Shown here: positions 11,618-25,400 of the stretch, piece by piece
Position numbering within the stretch: position 1 is the first letter of the stretch
How the letters are laid out: each line of letters starts with the position of its first letter
The notes under the pieces: generated by a model
What the model was told of the DNA's origin: nothing
What the model saw: the letters and a program-made list of their open reading frames with translations, nothing else
Databases searched by the model: none
Source of the DNA: Combretum micranthum
Taxonomy: Eukaryota; Streptophyta; Magnoliopsida; Myrtales; Combretaceae
Reading direction: 5' to 3'
DNA: 64,000 nt
NCBI GenBank assembly: GCA_024138025.1
Contig: JAMXBD010000114.1
Span: forward strand, 1,550,001-1,614,000
Position numbers and translations under genes: made by a program

Positions 11618-12695
11618 GGAGATCCAAGATTTGTGGTGAAACCCTAAAGTGATTAGAGATCTGGAAACTCTGATTCAAAGGCCAAAGGTAAAATCTTTCT
11701 TAGGGTTTTATAATTTATACGATTTGAGGATTATAGGTTTATGATTTCAGTTTATTATCGAAATTTAGGAGAATTATGGATTGGGGATTCTTATTCCAAT
11801 TTGAATCTACAAGTTCTAGGTAGTAAGAATCCATTCTATATTGTTGTTGAAAGAAATTTATCTGTTGTTGTATTTTGAATTGTTAATTGGAGACTTTACG
11901 TATATATATTGAGGAAGGAGGTTTTGTAGAAAGCTATGTTGAACGTTTCTTTGAATTATGAACAAAAGAGACAGATGTGTTAATTACTTTTCGTAGATTT
12001 ATATTTATGGTTATAGATTCTTTTAGCAAGATTATGAAATTAAGGAATTAGGGTTTAATTGTGTATTATTGTTGATAATGGATATCTAAGAGATTAGGAT
12101 TCCTTACTTTAAGAAGTTTTGTTGGTGGATTTGAGTTGGAAGCAATACCAGGTACGAAGTATGGTTAGTTAATGAGTATTTTGAGATTAGATGAATGATA
12201 TGCAAGTGATGTGAATTATTTTTATATGGAACAATAAGGATAAAAACTAAGTTGAATCAATGGAAGTACAAGTAACACAGTGACATTTGGAGCTCCTAGT
12301 TAATGTAAGATTTGACTTTTGGAATTTAAATTGAGAACTATAGTTATGAGATTTTTCACTTTCTAAACATTGCTCGAGGAAACTGAATTGGAAATTTAAT
12401 ACAATGAGGTCGAGGCAAGATTTCTTGATGAATTTGTTAATAAGTTTAAGTTATAGTCAAGAGGTGTTGTGAAGTAATGGAGGAAGTGAATCCAAATTGA
12501 GTGGTAAAAGTTAAGAATTAAAGAGACGTCGATGAATTATATTCTAGCTAGAAGATACAAGCATGAAGATGGGTAATATAGTGTAAAGAATCAGAAATAA
12601 GAAGAAAATGAGTGAAAGAACTGATGATGCATGGATAAAAAGGAGATAGTGATTAAGGTAACTTTCGTGGAAAAGTTCTTTTAGGAGGGGAGAAA

Positions 12696-14626
12696 TGTAA
12701 TATAAAGATAAATAAATTATAAAAAGGGCAAGTTTGTATTTGATAAAAATAAGAGGGTTTTATGGTCAACCCTAAAGTACATAAAAGTACCATTAAGAAG
12801 GGACAAAGTATCAAAGAATATTAAATAAGAGGTTTTATGGTCAAACTTTGAATATAATTGTATTATGTTCACATGATAAAGACTTGATTAAGAATGGATT
12901 TTGGTAGAAGGTTGCTTAAATTGGACATGAACATAACGTTTTCCCTAGCTAGGGTTGCGTTTTTCTAAAGCCAACTCCCTTTATAAATAGACCCTATACC
13001 CCCCACGACCTTTTCACATCTTTTCCTCAGTAAAACCCTAGGTAAGTGGTCTTTCTCTAGTATTTTTCAATCATTCTCTTTAGATTGATCTTTCTAATAC
13101 GAGTTGTTCTACGGATTTGAAGAGATCCAAGATTTGTGGCAAAACCGTATAGTGATTAGAGATCGGGAGACTCTGATTCAAAGGCCAAAGGTAAAATCTT
13201 TCTTAGGGTTTTATAATTCCTACGATTTGAGGATTATAGGTTTATGATTTCAGTTTATTATCAAAATTGAGGAGAATTATGGATTAAAGTTCTTATTCCA
13301 ATTTGAGATCTACAAGTTCTAGGTACATAAGAATCCATTCTATATTGTTATTAAAAGAAATTTATTTGTTGTTGTATTTTGAATTGTTAATTGGAGACTT
13401 TACTTATATGTATTGAAGGAAGTTGTGGAGAGATTAGGAGGTTTTGTAGAAAGCTGTGTTGAACGGTTTCTTTGAATTATGAACAAAAGAGACAGTGTGT
13501 TAATTACTTTTCGTAGATTTATATTTAGGGTTATAGATTCTTTTAGCGAGATTATGAAATTAAGGAATTAGGGTTTAATTGTGTATTATTGTTGATAATG
13601 GATATCTAAGAGATTAGGATTCCTTTCTTTAAGAAGTTTTGTTGGTGGATTCAAGTTAGAAACAATACTAGGTATGACCATTCCTTGTTTTCTGTATGCG
13701 TTTGTAGCTTTAGATTTGTTTGCTATATGTGATGTAGGATCAGAATTCTAAATTGACTTAATTCTATATGACAATAAAAATTATGGTCGCTGCTTGTGTT
13801 TGGTTTTGGTTAGTAAAGACCACGCAAAGTGTGATACTAACGAGGCACACTGATGATCTATGTGTGAAGTTGTCCTGAGTGGACTCGTGCATAGAAATAA
13901 TTCAGGTAGATTAGGTTTTGGCAGAAGCCGCGGTGTGTGGATGATTCTTCAACACCAATATATGTATATAATTACCTATTTTCAAAAGTTGGTTGATTTT
14001 CAAGGTCTGAGTTACTCCAAGTTTGAAACTAGAGATTCATAGTTCTGAACTGTGTTGTTTGGCTGGCTTAATAAAGATAATAATTTGATTGGTTGCATTA
14101 GAATAAGTTGCATTTGATATATATATTGCGTGTGCATATGCACTTGTTTTGTGATTGACGTACTGGGTGTTTTCTCATTCCATTCATTTTTCAGGAACAA
14201 GAGAAGATAAGATGATTTATGATCATACTGGATATGACATCTTTGTAGATCATTGGGATGGAGATAGTGAACTTGACTTTTCTGCTAAGGATCAATAAGG
14301 TAGATTTTGGATACATAGAGATAGGAAGACGATTTAATAATCTATGAAGTAGTTTGAAAACTTTTATTTACTTTATGAGTTTAAGATTTTTTATAGGACT
14401 TTTCAGTTAAGTTATAAGTCAGGATGATTGGCTTTGATTTATGCCAACAAGTTAATTTAAGAGTATTATTATTACGATGAATTATTTAATAGGAACCCTT
14501 TATATGTGAGTATTGGAGTTGTATTTTTGATATAATATGTGGATTGGTATTTCATAGCCTTAGTGTGTTCTTATAAAGAGAAGGACACGTCGTGTTTTGT
14601 AATGTCCTTATTTTGAGGGCGTTACA
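12696..14626 (+). repeat. right LTR of the truncated chromovirus
   Basis: A 1931-bp LTR from TGTAATATAAAG to GGGCGTTACA. It is related to the LTRs at 50638 and 60136: it shares the early AAGGGCAA and GGGTTTTATGGTC words, a TATAAATAG box (12982-12990), ACCCTAG|GTAAG, the GAGTTACTCCA block, and TTTTTCAG|GAACAAG near the end. The frame at 13860-14042 is LTR sequence. Confidence 0.8.
12982..12990 (+). promoter_or_regulatory. TATA box of the long LTR
   Basis: TATAAATAG followed by ACCCTATACC. It lies about 50 bases upstream of a consensus donor (GTAAG at 13042), at the same place as in the LTR at 50638. Confidence 0.55.
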
Positions 14627-14977
14627 CAACCATTACAAGAAGTCTGGTCATGAAGAGAAAGATTGTTGCACAAAGGAAAACCTCAGTGTTTCAAGTGTAA
14701 AATGTTTGGGCACTACAAAAAGATTGCAAAGTGAAAAATGAAGAACAAGCAAATATGGTAGAGATGGTTAAAAAGAAATTATATTTTGAGTTAGTTGGTG
14801 AGATGTGCACCAAGAGATTTTAGAGAGAAGTGCTCCAATTAAAGATTGATAAGAAAGTGCATCGACAAGATGATGAGAAGTGCATCATACAATGAAAAGT
14901 GGTTCTTCACATATTAGAAAATTAGAGAGAAGTGCTCCACGAAGATTTCAATTTTGCAATTTTCAATCAAGGGGGAG
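14627..14977 (+). pseudogene. copia gag zinc-knuckle remnant
   Basis: The reading HYKKSGHEEKDC, then, after a one-base shift, CFKCKMFGHYKKDC, shows the double zinc-knuckle region at the end of plant Ty1/copia gag. The second knuckle keeps C-x2-C-x4-H-x4-C. The first cysteines are cut off by the chromovirus inserted at 14626. After a short lysine-rich stretch (NEEQANMVEMVKKK) there is no protease, integrase or reverse transcriptase; only about 200 decayed bases remain before the polypurine tract. AGAGAGAAGTGCTCCA occurs twice (about 14822 and 14924). Confidence 0.75.
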
Positions 14978-15290
14978 TGTTGGAGATTGATTCAAAAATA
15001 AGTGGATATGATAAAAACATAGTTGGTCTATTTAGTTGGTTATTTCTATATAGTTTGTTTTGATTTTTAGTTAGTAGAAGTCTATCATTTTTTTTAGTAG
15101 ATGTGTGAAGTCTTTTATTCTTATCTTATTAAGATATTAAGATAGGCTTTATCTCTTTTGTAAGCCATTTAAAGGCATGGTGTTTATATAAGTTAAGTAG
15201 TAAAAAAAAAAATTATCAATTCTAGTAACAATTCTTTTTCTTTCTCTTCTTTTATTTTAATGCTAAAAATTCTAGTAGATTTTGGCTCCG
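14978..15290 (+). repeat. 3' LTR of the copia remnant (end uncertain)
   Basis: A polypurine tract (AAGGGGGAG, 14969-14977) is followed directly by TGTTGGAGATTG, a typical copia LTR start, then an AT-rich U3. The 3' border is not clear; candidate ends lie between 15225 and 15300. No 5' LTR was found in the window. Confidence 0.6.
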
Positions 15291-16654
15291 CTTTTTTCTA
15301 CCCTAATAATTTTCCAATTCAATTAGAAATAATGACATTTGACAAATAAATAAATGAATAATCATTTTCTGAATGATAATTTTATACATTTGTAATGAAC
15401 TTCTAATATTCTTCTAAGATTACATTTTATTTTTTGTATCATTTATTTTTAATCTTTTAGCATATCCATGTAACCCACTAGAGTGTGCCTCATATAAAAA
15501 GGAGAAAAAAAAGGATAATAGGAATATTCAAATATTCCTACTGGATATTAATATCTAAGTAAAGAGAATAATGTTGATGTATATGGAAATACCATTTTAT
15601 TTACTTGATAATACCAATATAAAGAAAAGAAATATTTGGTAATACTTTTTACCAAAAATCAAATACTTACAATAATAATTGTCAATGATTTGATTCCATT
15701 TATACTTCAGTAGTGATATTACACAAACTATAGTCCTTAGCAAAAATCTATATGTTTTCCACTTTAAAAATATATTACGTCTAAAAGATGGGTGAAATGA
15801 AATCTTTTATCATTGTATTTGTCCTTGTGGGGGTTATGATTGGACAAATTCAAGTTCAAGCAAACTTGTTGACTGCTATAAAATATGTTTTCTCAAATTT
15901 TCAAAGATATAACTAAGGGGGCATTGAAATGTCGGCGGAATGTGTTATAGATTGCTTCTTTGGTAGTAATCCTTAATCAAATGTTCGGAATAATCCTCAG
16001 TCAAATGTTCCATTGAAAAACTACTGCGAGTGTGAAATTGTCTAAATATCCCTATTACAAAGGAGAATATAGGTATTCAATCAACTCACTAATCCTTATT
16101 TTGTACGTTTAGTTATAGATAGGATAATACTCATTCCATTCAAAGCAGTTAATCATTTGATACAGTACCACTTAAAAGGGTAGTAGGATGGGATTTTAGG
16201 TTCTGATTTCGAATCCTAAATGAGTTGAGCAAGTAATATTGTTTAAGTTTCAACATCTTCTACACATGAGCTCACCTCTTTCCTCCTTACTTGTAAGACA
16301 AAAGAAGAAAAAATTCCAACTAATAACAAAACATTATGTGTAATTTAAATTGAAGGTTCAACCAATAATACTACCAAATAAACACATGCACACTTTGCAC
16401 TAGCACATGTACACAATACACACACACACACACACATATATACTAACTTATATATTTGGAATTTATTTTATGGATTAATTTATCATATTACTAACATGTC
16501 CATGTCGAATGCATAATTGTTTAATGGTTGTTCCAAGTCATGCAAGAAGATTCACCAAGAGTGAAACCGCACTATGTGGTTGTTAATTCAAAACCAATAA
16601 TTTATGAGAATCCTAAGCATTATACCACAATAGTCGTGCAATTAATTGTAGCTT
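15291..16654. other. noncoding stretch; possible SINE-like segment
   Basis: No gene. AT-rich, with a (CA)n run at 16417-16436. Near 16175-16225 a TAGTAGGATGG word and GATTTCGAATCC, about 35 bases apart, look like weak pol III A and B boxes, so a decayed tRNA-derived SINE is possible but not shown. Confidence 0.4.
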
Positions 16655-16657
16655 AAT

Positions 16658-16686
16658 CACAACAACAAATCAGGTCTTTTGTGGCG
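16658..16686. repeat. left terminal inverted repeat of the CACTA element
   Basis: CACAACAACAAATCAGGTCT and the following bases match the inverted right end (29144-29172) with a few mismatches and one gap. A TGGCG/GCGGC-type subterminal word follows on each side. Confidence 0.75.
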
Positions 16687-19399
16687 AAATGATAGATGCG
16701 GTTTTTATTTTCGCCTTGTAAAATATTTGATTTTTTTTTTGTGGCACTACATAGAGTTGCTTTTTTATTTGCCTCTACATAGAGGCCATTAATACTGGCA
16801 AAAATTAAAATCGCCTCTATGTAGGCGAGTTTAACTAGTGAAATTAAAAAAAAAAAAAAGAGGGAAATGGCACCGAATTCCAAAAGTGAAATTTTTGGAG
16901 AGAAAAAGAAAAGAAAGAAAAAAAAAAAAACAAATGAAAAGTGAAATGGAAAGAAAAGAAAAAAACTTCCTTATCTTTACTTTCCATTCTCCATTTTCAT
17001 CCACTATTACAACTAACATCTCCAGTCTCTAGTATGCATTCATGTCGCTCTTAAGGTGCTCTCTCTCTCTCTCTCCCCTTACTCAGTAGAAAAGAAGAAG
17101 AAGCAAAATACTTGTGGTTTAGCATTGTCTTATGGTTTTAAGTTTTTGGAGTTCCATTTTACTTAGTTTTTAAGCTTTGTGTTTCTCTTGTACATTTTTA
17201 TTTAATTTTCAACTATAAATTATTATTTGCATTTTTATACATTATCTTTCCCATGCACATTTCATTTTTTACAGTGTGAACTCAAGAAAATTTGTAAAAA
17301 CAAGAAAGGATGATACAATTGGTCTGATTAGTGATCCTTTCAAGAGTGAGATTAGTGATTAGTACAACTAGCATTTGAAATACAAAATACTATTCCTCAA
17401 GCCTATTTATTCATTGGTGATCATTTTAAGATAAGATTATAGCCATATTGTGGTAGCACTTTCTCCCTCTATTTTGTGTGCTTTGTGAAAATGCAATTGT
17501 CCCAAGTCATGGGAAGAGTTTTTATGTGATTTTAGTAATGGATTATAGTTATTGAACATTTGGGCTTAGAAGGATTTCTTCTAGCAAGTTGATCATAGGC
17601 AATTTCTAGACTTAGGGAGTGAATATAAAAAAAAAAGGTCAACCTTTAGGGTTTATTCTGCATTTAGTTTGATTATGTAACACCTACAATTGTTAAATAG
17701 ATTGAAGTACTATTGTTTACTACAAAATTACCTATGCTCCTCATGCATTTTGTTATTGTTTCATTGATGTAGAAATCATGTTATGTTGCTATGACTTTGA
17801 TATATTCATAGGAGCGAAATTGATAAAGAGCTATTATAGATATTAACATTACAATAATTATAATAAGTAATCTTTAGTTATGTGTAAATAGTTTTTAATT
17901 AAAAAAATAATTTTTATGTTTACTCTTGATGTATATAATTGAACTCATACCTATTGTGGTCTTAGTTTTGCTTCAATATTCACAATAAATAAGTCACTAA
18001 GTTGATTTCCCTATATTAGCATAATCATAACTTTTTGTGGGATGCCATCAAGTCAACTAATTTATTTTTTTAGATACTTTGTGTGAAAATTCATTTCTTG
18101 TTGATTGCATTATTCAAGTGAATTGAAATTGATGTCCATTACTTGAAAGAAAAAGCTATGCCCTGCTACTGTTTGTAACAATTGTAGAAGAATCTTAAGT
18201 GTGCATTAACAAGCACATCCTAATATGAAGAGAGTTGAAATGTTCTCGTAGAAAGGTATCTCTTTTTTTTTTTTTTTTTTTTTGCTACACTGCTAGTAAC
18301 TTCCAACTTCCATTTGATATTTTCATTGTCTTTTAGAATAATGATATTTAAAATTCATCTTGATTGTGCAATTCACATTCTATTCGAGAAATCTAGTGAA
18401 ATACAATAGCATATATAAATAACAAGTTTATTTCTAGATTTGGTTCTATCATACATTCTCTCTATGTGCAGGGATGTTTAAGTGGAGTGATAATCCTATA
18501 TAAACAAAGGAAAAAGTTTCCACATTCTAAGATTTGGTGAGGAGTTGTTCTTCATATATCTCCTTCCTCCAATAATAATTAATGTCGGGTAAGAGCAGAG
18601 TTTTAATTGGATATGTTTGCCATGGTCTAATAAACTTTCAAAATGAAAGAAATCAGATTGATTGGTTGACATATGTTCTGTTATAGATCCCAGATGAAGA
18701 AGAAAGAGTTCTTTCAAAATATTATAACTGAAGCTCTTTTGAGGTTTATTGGTGTTTTCATTTCAACTTCCATCATTACAGTTGGTAATTCTGCTTTCTT
18801 TTAATGCTTCATATTATAATTATAGCTACCATTTACATTTTGTCTCATTCTTCCATATCATCATCTTGTTAGTTTTTGTACACCTATTTTAACAACCGTG
18901 AATTATTAGCTTGTGCATAGAATAATATATTTCTATAAAATTAGCTATTCTGTATTTATTGTCAAAGCAAAAGCAAACTTGTCTCAATGTAGGAAATTGA
19001 AAATTCTAAGCTACTTCCAAACCTTTTGCAATATTCATAGAAGTCTACTAAATGTTCAGCTTGTATATATCTTAATTTAAAAACAGAAAAATTTTAGAAG
19101 TTAAACCTATAGATTGAAACATATAGCCATTAATGATAAGAAATGATCATTTTTGATCTGGTGGCCTTCCTTTCTATAAATACTGAGTACTTTGATAGCA
19201 TCATGTTTCATCATATCAAAAAATTGTAGTGCAGACAAGAATATCCCATTACCACATTTACTAGAATTATGAAAGTTTTTAGTACTGACTACTGAGTGGA
19301 AATTTTGAATAATCATCTCACCACATCTACTAGATTTATGTTACCATCACTAATGAAGCAATTTAGAGATCTCTTAAGATATATTCATATCTTCCATAT
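16687..19399 (+). other. CACTA 5' subterminal and leader region
   Basis: The first ~150 bases hold subterminal repeats: GCCTCTACATAGAGGC is a perfect 16-base palindrome near 16777, and CGCCTCTATGTAGGCG lies near 16810. Subterminal repeats of this kind bind the element's second protein in En/Spm. The rest (17000-19399) is AT-rich with poly-T tracts (18265-18282). I could not read the first TNP2 exons in it. Frames at 16653-17032 are purine/pyrimidine tract artefacts. Confidence 0.55.
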
Positions 19400-21245
19400 C
19401 ATCGTTTGTAGTGATGGATTTAACCCATTTAGGACAATGAATACAATATATAGTACTTAGCAAGTTGTATTGTCCATTTATAATTTTCCTCTTTGGATTT
19501 ACATGAAGCAAACTTCCCTTATCTTATCAATGATAATTCCAAGTGGGAAAATTCATGGCAATGACATAGATACTTATTTAGAACCCTTACTTGTAAAATT
19601 ATTACATTTAAGGAAAGGTGTTGGGACCTATGATGCTTCAACTCAATAAACTTTCAATATGCGTGCTGCATCAATGTGCATGATAAATGACATCCCTGCT
19701 TATGGAAATTTATCTAGTTGGAGTACCAAGGGAAAATTTGCTTGTCCTATATGTGCTGAGTCTACATATGGGAAATGGTTATACAAAGGAGGCAAGCATT
19801 GCTACATGAATAATCAACGATGGTTACCTAAAGATCATCGATTTTGCCACCAAAAAAATTATTTTGATGAGAAAGAGGAGTTGAGAGCAACACCTACAAG
19901 AGCAAGTGGAAGTGAAATGTTGAGGCAACTTGATGGTATTCAATTTACGTTAGGTAAACCGGTAAAATCTAAATTGAAATGCTTAAAGAAAGAAGGTCTA
20001 ATACTAACTTAGACCTTATTATTTCAACTAATGTAGGTAAGAAATCAAGTGACCTTGGGAATTGGTGGAAGAAAAGAAGCATTTTCTTTAAGTTGTGTAA
20101 ACCCCGAAAACTTCCACCATACGATACGACCCTAGATTAGAAATTATGGGTTAACTAGTAACCCTAAGAGTTAATTAGAAACTCTAGTTTAGATAGACAC
20201 TTTAAATTTGATCGGTTTGGGACTCATAAACTTTATAAAAGGACTTCTTTGACCCCAATTGATTCCAAAAACAAGATTTCGTATTCTGAGTTAATAATTC
20301 AGGTTGTGATCAAAGGAAACTTCAAATCCTAAACCCGAATCCTTGTCAAACAGACAGATTATATAGGAAAACCTAAATATGGATATTAAGTGATTACCTT
20401 AGTATTCAATAGAGACCGGGAATTGAAACAAGGTATAGTAATGAACCTATATTTGGATTGGAACCCTAGAATTTGAGAGTTCTAGTCAGTAATAAACTAC
20501 ATTGATAAGATTTCATAGTGAGTATCCAAATCTAATATATATAACTAGTATAGCCTATATATTAGTAGTAATATTACATAAATGACTCAATAGGGTTTTA
20601 GTTAGAAAATTGTGATCTTAAGATAAACTGTTAGGATTATAAATACCCAATAAAAACATAAACTGATGTATAACTTGAGATCTAGACCTCCAATATAGAA
20701 AGGAATCATACCAAAAATCAAATTAGGGTTTTCTAAAGCTCTTGGAGCCTGAAACGAAAATTGACCCAAGAAGCTTATAAAACCTAAATCGCGTAGGATA
20801 AACTTTTCTTAAACAAATAAATACGTACTATTAAAACCAAAATCTGTACTTTTTGTTAAACTAAACATCTTGTAGGATTCATTTAAGACCTTTGTACATA
20901 TATATTTACATATATAAGCTAAAATATACCCTAATAATGTAATAAACTACCCGAAAACTTAACTAAATAATATATAACTAATATAATTAATATATATATA
21001 TATATTTGCAACTTGCTGGAGACGGCTTCACTTGGATTGAAGGGCTGGGATCTTCTTAATTTTCGTGAACCGAAAATCCTTCAACTAAATAATGTTAAAG
21101 TCAATGTAAATCTAACTTAAACCAATGCAAATCGGCTAAATCACCCCCCATATTTATGATAATCAAACAAGGAATGGAATGGACAACAAACAAGAGCAAT
21201 TCGTTGGGAATTTAAGGAAGAAACGCGGCCGAAACTTCACATTCG

Positions 21246-21268
21246 TTATATATATATATATATATATA
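21246..21268. repeat. (AT)n microsatellite
   Basis: A run of about 11 TA units inside the solo LTR. Confidence 0.85.
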
Positions 21269-22290
21269 AGCAAATGAACTTGGATGGCTAAGCAAACGAA
21301 CTCCAAACTCTCCCAAACTTTCCAGAATACAACTATAGCTTATTAGGAGTCGAACCAACCCAGAAAACGAATTTTAAACGCTCATATCCATCCAGTTCGA
21401 AAATTCGAACAAAAACTGGGAAAAACGCTCGAAAATAAGCTTGAGGTAAGTCAATCTCATTCCGCGAATTTTCTTTCAGTTTTAAGGATTGATACTGACT
21501 TCTAAACATCTTAGGAAGCTAACCAAATCCATTAGGAGCTTCAGATTTCACCGAGAAGCCACAACGAAGGTGATTTTCCCAAATCCTAGCCGAACTTGAT
21601 GATCCAAATTCGTGGATAGCATGTTGTTTTTATGTTGTTATTCTTGGATATTTAAGTTAATTAGGTCCCTAGGAGTCATTTGGATCCAAAATCCCGACGT
21701 TTTGACGTCGGGATTCGCCGGAAATGGCCTCGGCTCATCGGGGAAGACGATGAACAGTGCTCCCCGATGAGCACGGGCTGGGTACACGGGCGTGTATAAC
21801 TCGTGTACCTCTCGACCAATTTTTTAAAAAAAAAAGAAAGAAAAAAGAAAAAAGAAGAAAAGAAAAACGAAACTAAGTAAATATAATTATATAATAAATA
21901 ATAATATAAGTAATTTTAGAATTTTTTTTTTTTTGCATTTATTTATTTTTTGGGAATAGTAATAATAATATTATAGTATAATAATATTAATTCCGAAATT
22001 TATTTATTTAAATTTAAAAATAAAATTATTTTTCTGACTTTATTAAATATAGGATGTCAAATATTTAATCCAAAAAGAATTTTTTTTTACTTTGTTAAGT
22101 AAATTCCGCATAATAAGTTTCTAATTATAATTATTAATATTCTTAATATTATTAAAAGAATTTTTAGAATTTCGAAAATATTAATTCTGAAATAATATAA
22201 GACTAAAATTACTTTAGTAATAATATAAGACAATTAGTATAATTCTTAATGTGATGGAATATAATTATTCTATCTAATCTTTTTGGAAAT

Positions 22291-22325
22291 TTTATTATTA
22301 TTATTATTATTATTATTATATTATT

Positions 22326-22361
<36 letters not shown>

Positions 22362-22405
22362 ATATTATTATTGTTATCATTATTATTATTAGTATTATTG
22401 ATATT
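22291..22405. repeat. compound (ATT)n(GTT)n microsatellite
   Basis: About nine ATT units, then about eleven GTT units, then interrupted ATT units. The Leu/Cys-only frame over this stretch (22283-22495) is an artefact of the repeat. Confidence 0.9.
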
Positions 22406-25400
22406 ATAATATGTTTGGTGCTATTATTGATGATAATTATTAATGTTCTTATGATTTACGAAAAGAGAAATAATTTCGAAAATAGTTATAATTAAGCTAA
22501 TAAATTCTTTTATTAGTGAATATGTTTTCATAGAAAGATATATATAATATATATATATATATATGTATAAATTATGAGTTAGTGAATACTAAGTATACTA
22601 GAATATTTGTATATAAATAGATAACAATGGAAATTTAAATAATCCAAATTTGTGAGTAGAGGAACATCTATACTCTATAAGAAAATTTATTAAGTAATTT
22701 AAAAGAAAACTGATATTTTTGGACAATAAAAATGAATTAACTAAGTTATTAACTTTCCAAATACCCAATTGATAGATTCACATATCCAACCAGAACCAAT
22801 ACAATAAAACTGTGAATACAAGGATTTAGAACTTAGAGTTATTTCGAAAGAACTAACTAAGAATAAAACAGAGACCCAACCAACCATTAGGACACTTAAA
22901 TATTCATAGAAACTAAATTGTATAGTCTGGAATTTTAATATTTATATTATTTATCTCAATAGGTGACTCGGGTATTGGGGATGACCTACCTGAAGATTAC
23001 TACGATTAACTAGGATGGGCAGGTGAGTAACTCAGTCTTATTACATTGGTTGTGCTTGTACTAGTAGTGAACCTTAAATAAAAAGATAATGAAAATTGAT
23101 GGACTGTTTGAAATATGAAAGTTGTGTATTGTATTTTATTGATTGCCATGTCACTCTAATATAAGTGATAACACAAATGCATGTATCTTGATAATGTATG
23201 TAGTATCAATTTGAGTGTCTGTATTGCTTGATCACCCCCAAAGTGACTAAAAACTACTGGTACCATAATAGAAAATAATCATGCATTACATACTATGCAT
23301 AAAAAGCATTGAGTAAGTGGTAGCCTACTACGTGTTAGTGTCTCGGATCTCTGGTAATGCTTTAATTATCTAGGCCAAAGAGCTATTAGTTAATTGCAAG
23401 ATTACTTTTGTTCTGTTAATACCATAAGAACTACATGGTAAACGAAGGATGCCGCTTATGGTATTACATGGGAATAACTAACACTTAATGGAGTTTCTAA
23501 AGCTAAAATAGAAAATGAATAATGAAACATGATAATCTTAAAGAGATAATTAAATTGGATAGTATTATTTCCTGAAAGCTTAAGTCTCTCCTGGGTAGGT
23601 GGACCATAGATTGTGATCCTTCAACCCTGATGGGAGGGCGTAAATCTCCATCCTGTTTAGATTCCGGGTTATCCAAGCTTGTAATGTTCATTTGTGTGAT
23701 TGATGCATTTCATATGACTGATAAATAACTTGTATGTTATATGTAATAAGTTCTAGTTATTCATTGAGCTTGTGTTTTAGCTCACACTCCCACAGTCCTT
23801 TCAGGTTCACTCTGCGACCCTGGCTCATTACTAGCAGGAGCATGGTCCCGGTAAGAGATTAGAAGCCAGAAATTGAAAGTTTAAAATAGGGTTAGAATAT
23901 CTATATCTATAGTAGTCTTTTGATGCATTTAATGTGCATTAGAATCATCAGTTAAGGTTGTAAGGAATTATGAAGCATATGATCTGTAATATTGTAGTTT
24001 GCAATAGTTGTTTACTAATTTACATCTTATATATGTTTATTTATTCCATCCAAGCAACTAAAAGATCCTGTTTTTGGAAATCATGTCATTCCTAGAAGGT
24101 AAACTAATAATGGTGATTGAATGGTTCTTGATTATCATTATTAGAATACCCTCGGGGCGTGACAAGTTGCCTTATTGGGAGTATAATTTGTCGTGTCACA
24201 ACCTTGATGTGATGCATATAGGAAAAAAATGTTTGTGACAATTTGATTAGAACTTTGTTGAATCTTGCACAAAGTCAAAAGATAATTTGAAAGCTCATCT
24301 TGACTTAGTAGACCTTGGCATTAAACCTGACCTACACCCTTAGGTGCTTGTCAATGGTAGAAGATGAATACCACCTACATGCTTTACCATGACTATGAAA
24401 CAGAAAGAAACACTTTGTCAGATTCTCAAAGATGTGAAAATGCTAGATGGATATGTATCAAACATATCAAGATGTGTCAATGTCAAAGAGAGCAAAATTG
24501 ATGGGCTCAAAAGTCATGATTCTCAGATTAATATGGAAACCCTTCTTTTAGTTGCATTAACGCATGTAGTCCATCTAAGCAAGTCACTATTGTGGTCATT
24601 AAACTGGCTACATTCTTTAAAGCATTATGTTCTAAGGTGTTGGATCCTAATGAGCCTGATAAATTGCAAAACCACATTGTTATGAATCTTTGTAAAATGG
24701 AAAGAATATTTCTTCCCTCATTTTTTTCACCATTATGGTACATTTTGTAGTCCGTCTAATTGAAAAGGCAAAGCTTGGTAGGCCAGTACATTATAGTTGG
24801 ATGTGTCCATTCGAGAGGTATGACATCAACTCTATTTATATTTTAATAATTTGAATCTTAGGCTTGAGTGAATAATATTTAATACAAAATTTAGGTACTT
24901 TGTTCATTGAAATCTTATGTTCGTAATAAGGCTCAACCAGAAGGATCAATTGCTAAAGGATATATTGCGAAAGAATGCTTAATCTTTTGTTCAAGGTACT
25001 TAGAGAATGTTGAAACAAGGTATAATCGACCATTAAGGAACCCTGGCCCACTAACCACTCAATATGGGTCATTCACAATACATCTTCTCAAGTGCCTGCA
25101 TTCCAATAGGCAAGGTTGAAAATACTGTGTTAGATAAAAAGGCATTAAGTCAAGCACATCGTTATATACTTTTTCATTGAATCATTTCGTTAGTAAGTAT
25201 GATCACACATATACATATATATTGCAAATACTTATGTAAGATATTTTGTGTTCATTTTGGTTGTATTACTTCATTTAGGCAATTTATTAACATTGAAAAG
25301 CGAAAACGTCATCGAGATGGTCATCTAAATGAGAATGAGAAAGCAAAGTTACTAAATGAAAAGTTTAGAGATAGGTTTCAACAAAGAGTAAGCTCATCAC

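Larger units (their letters stand above)
11618..14626 (+). mobile_element. truncated long-LTR chromovirus remnant
   Basis: Two direct copies of about 545 bp (11618-12160 and about 13120-13675) are the same part of one LTR. Between them lies a short decayed internal remnant, then a polypurine tract (TTAGGAGGGGAGAAA, 12681-12695), then a complete right LTR. The left LTR lacks both its first ~430 bp and its last ~950 bp, so deletions removed the 5' border and nearly all of gag-pol. Its right flank is CAACC inside a copia gag remnant. LTR features are shared with the Tekay/Del-type element at 50638-61770. Confidence 0.75.
20096..24164 (+). mobile_element. 4.07-kb solo LTR inside the CACTA transposase
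   Basis: Starts TGTAAACCCCGAAAAC and ends CTCGGGGCGTGACA, with the perfect 5-bp duplication AGTTG at 20091-20095 and 24165-24169. The transposase reading is restored across the two flanks, which independently proves the borders. It shares the layout of the other long LTRs: GC-richer CGATGAGCACGGG/CGTGTATAACTCGTG words (21720-21815), GAG|GTAAG at 21446 and a CTTTCAG acceptor-like site at 23814. At 4069 bp it is very long for an LTR. AT and ATT/GTT microsatellites add to its length. It has no coding region; the lineage is probably Ty3/gypsy. Confidence 0.85.

Noticed and set aside
16653..17032. Lys/Glu- and Phe-rich small proteins
   Set aside because: Arise from purine and pyrimidine tracts in the CACTA 5' region.
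22283..22495. Leu/Cys-rich small protein
   Set aside because: Translation of an ATT/GTT microsatellite.
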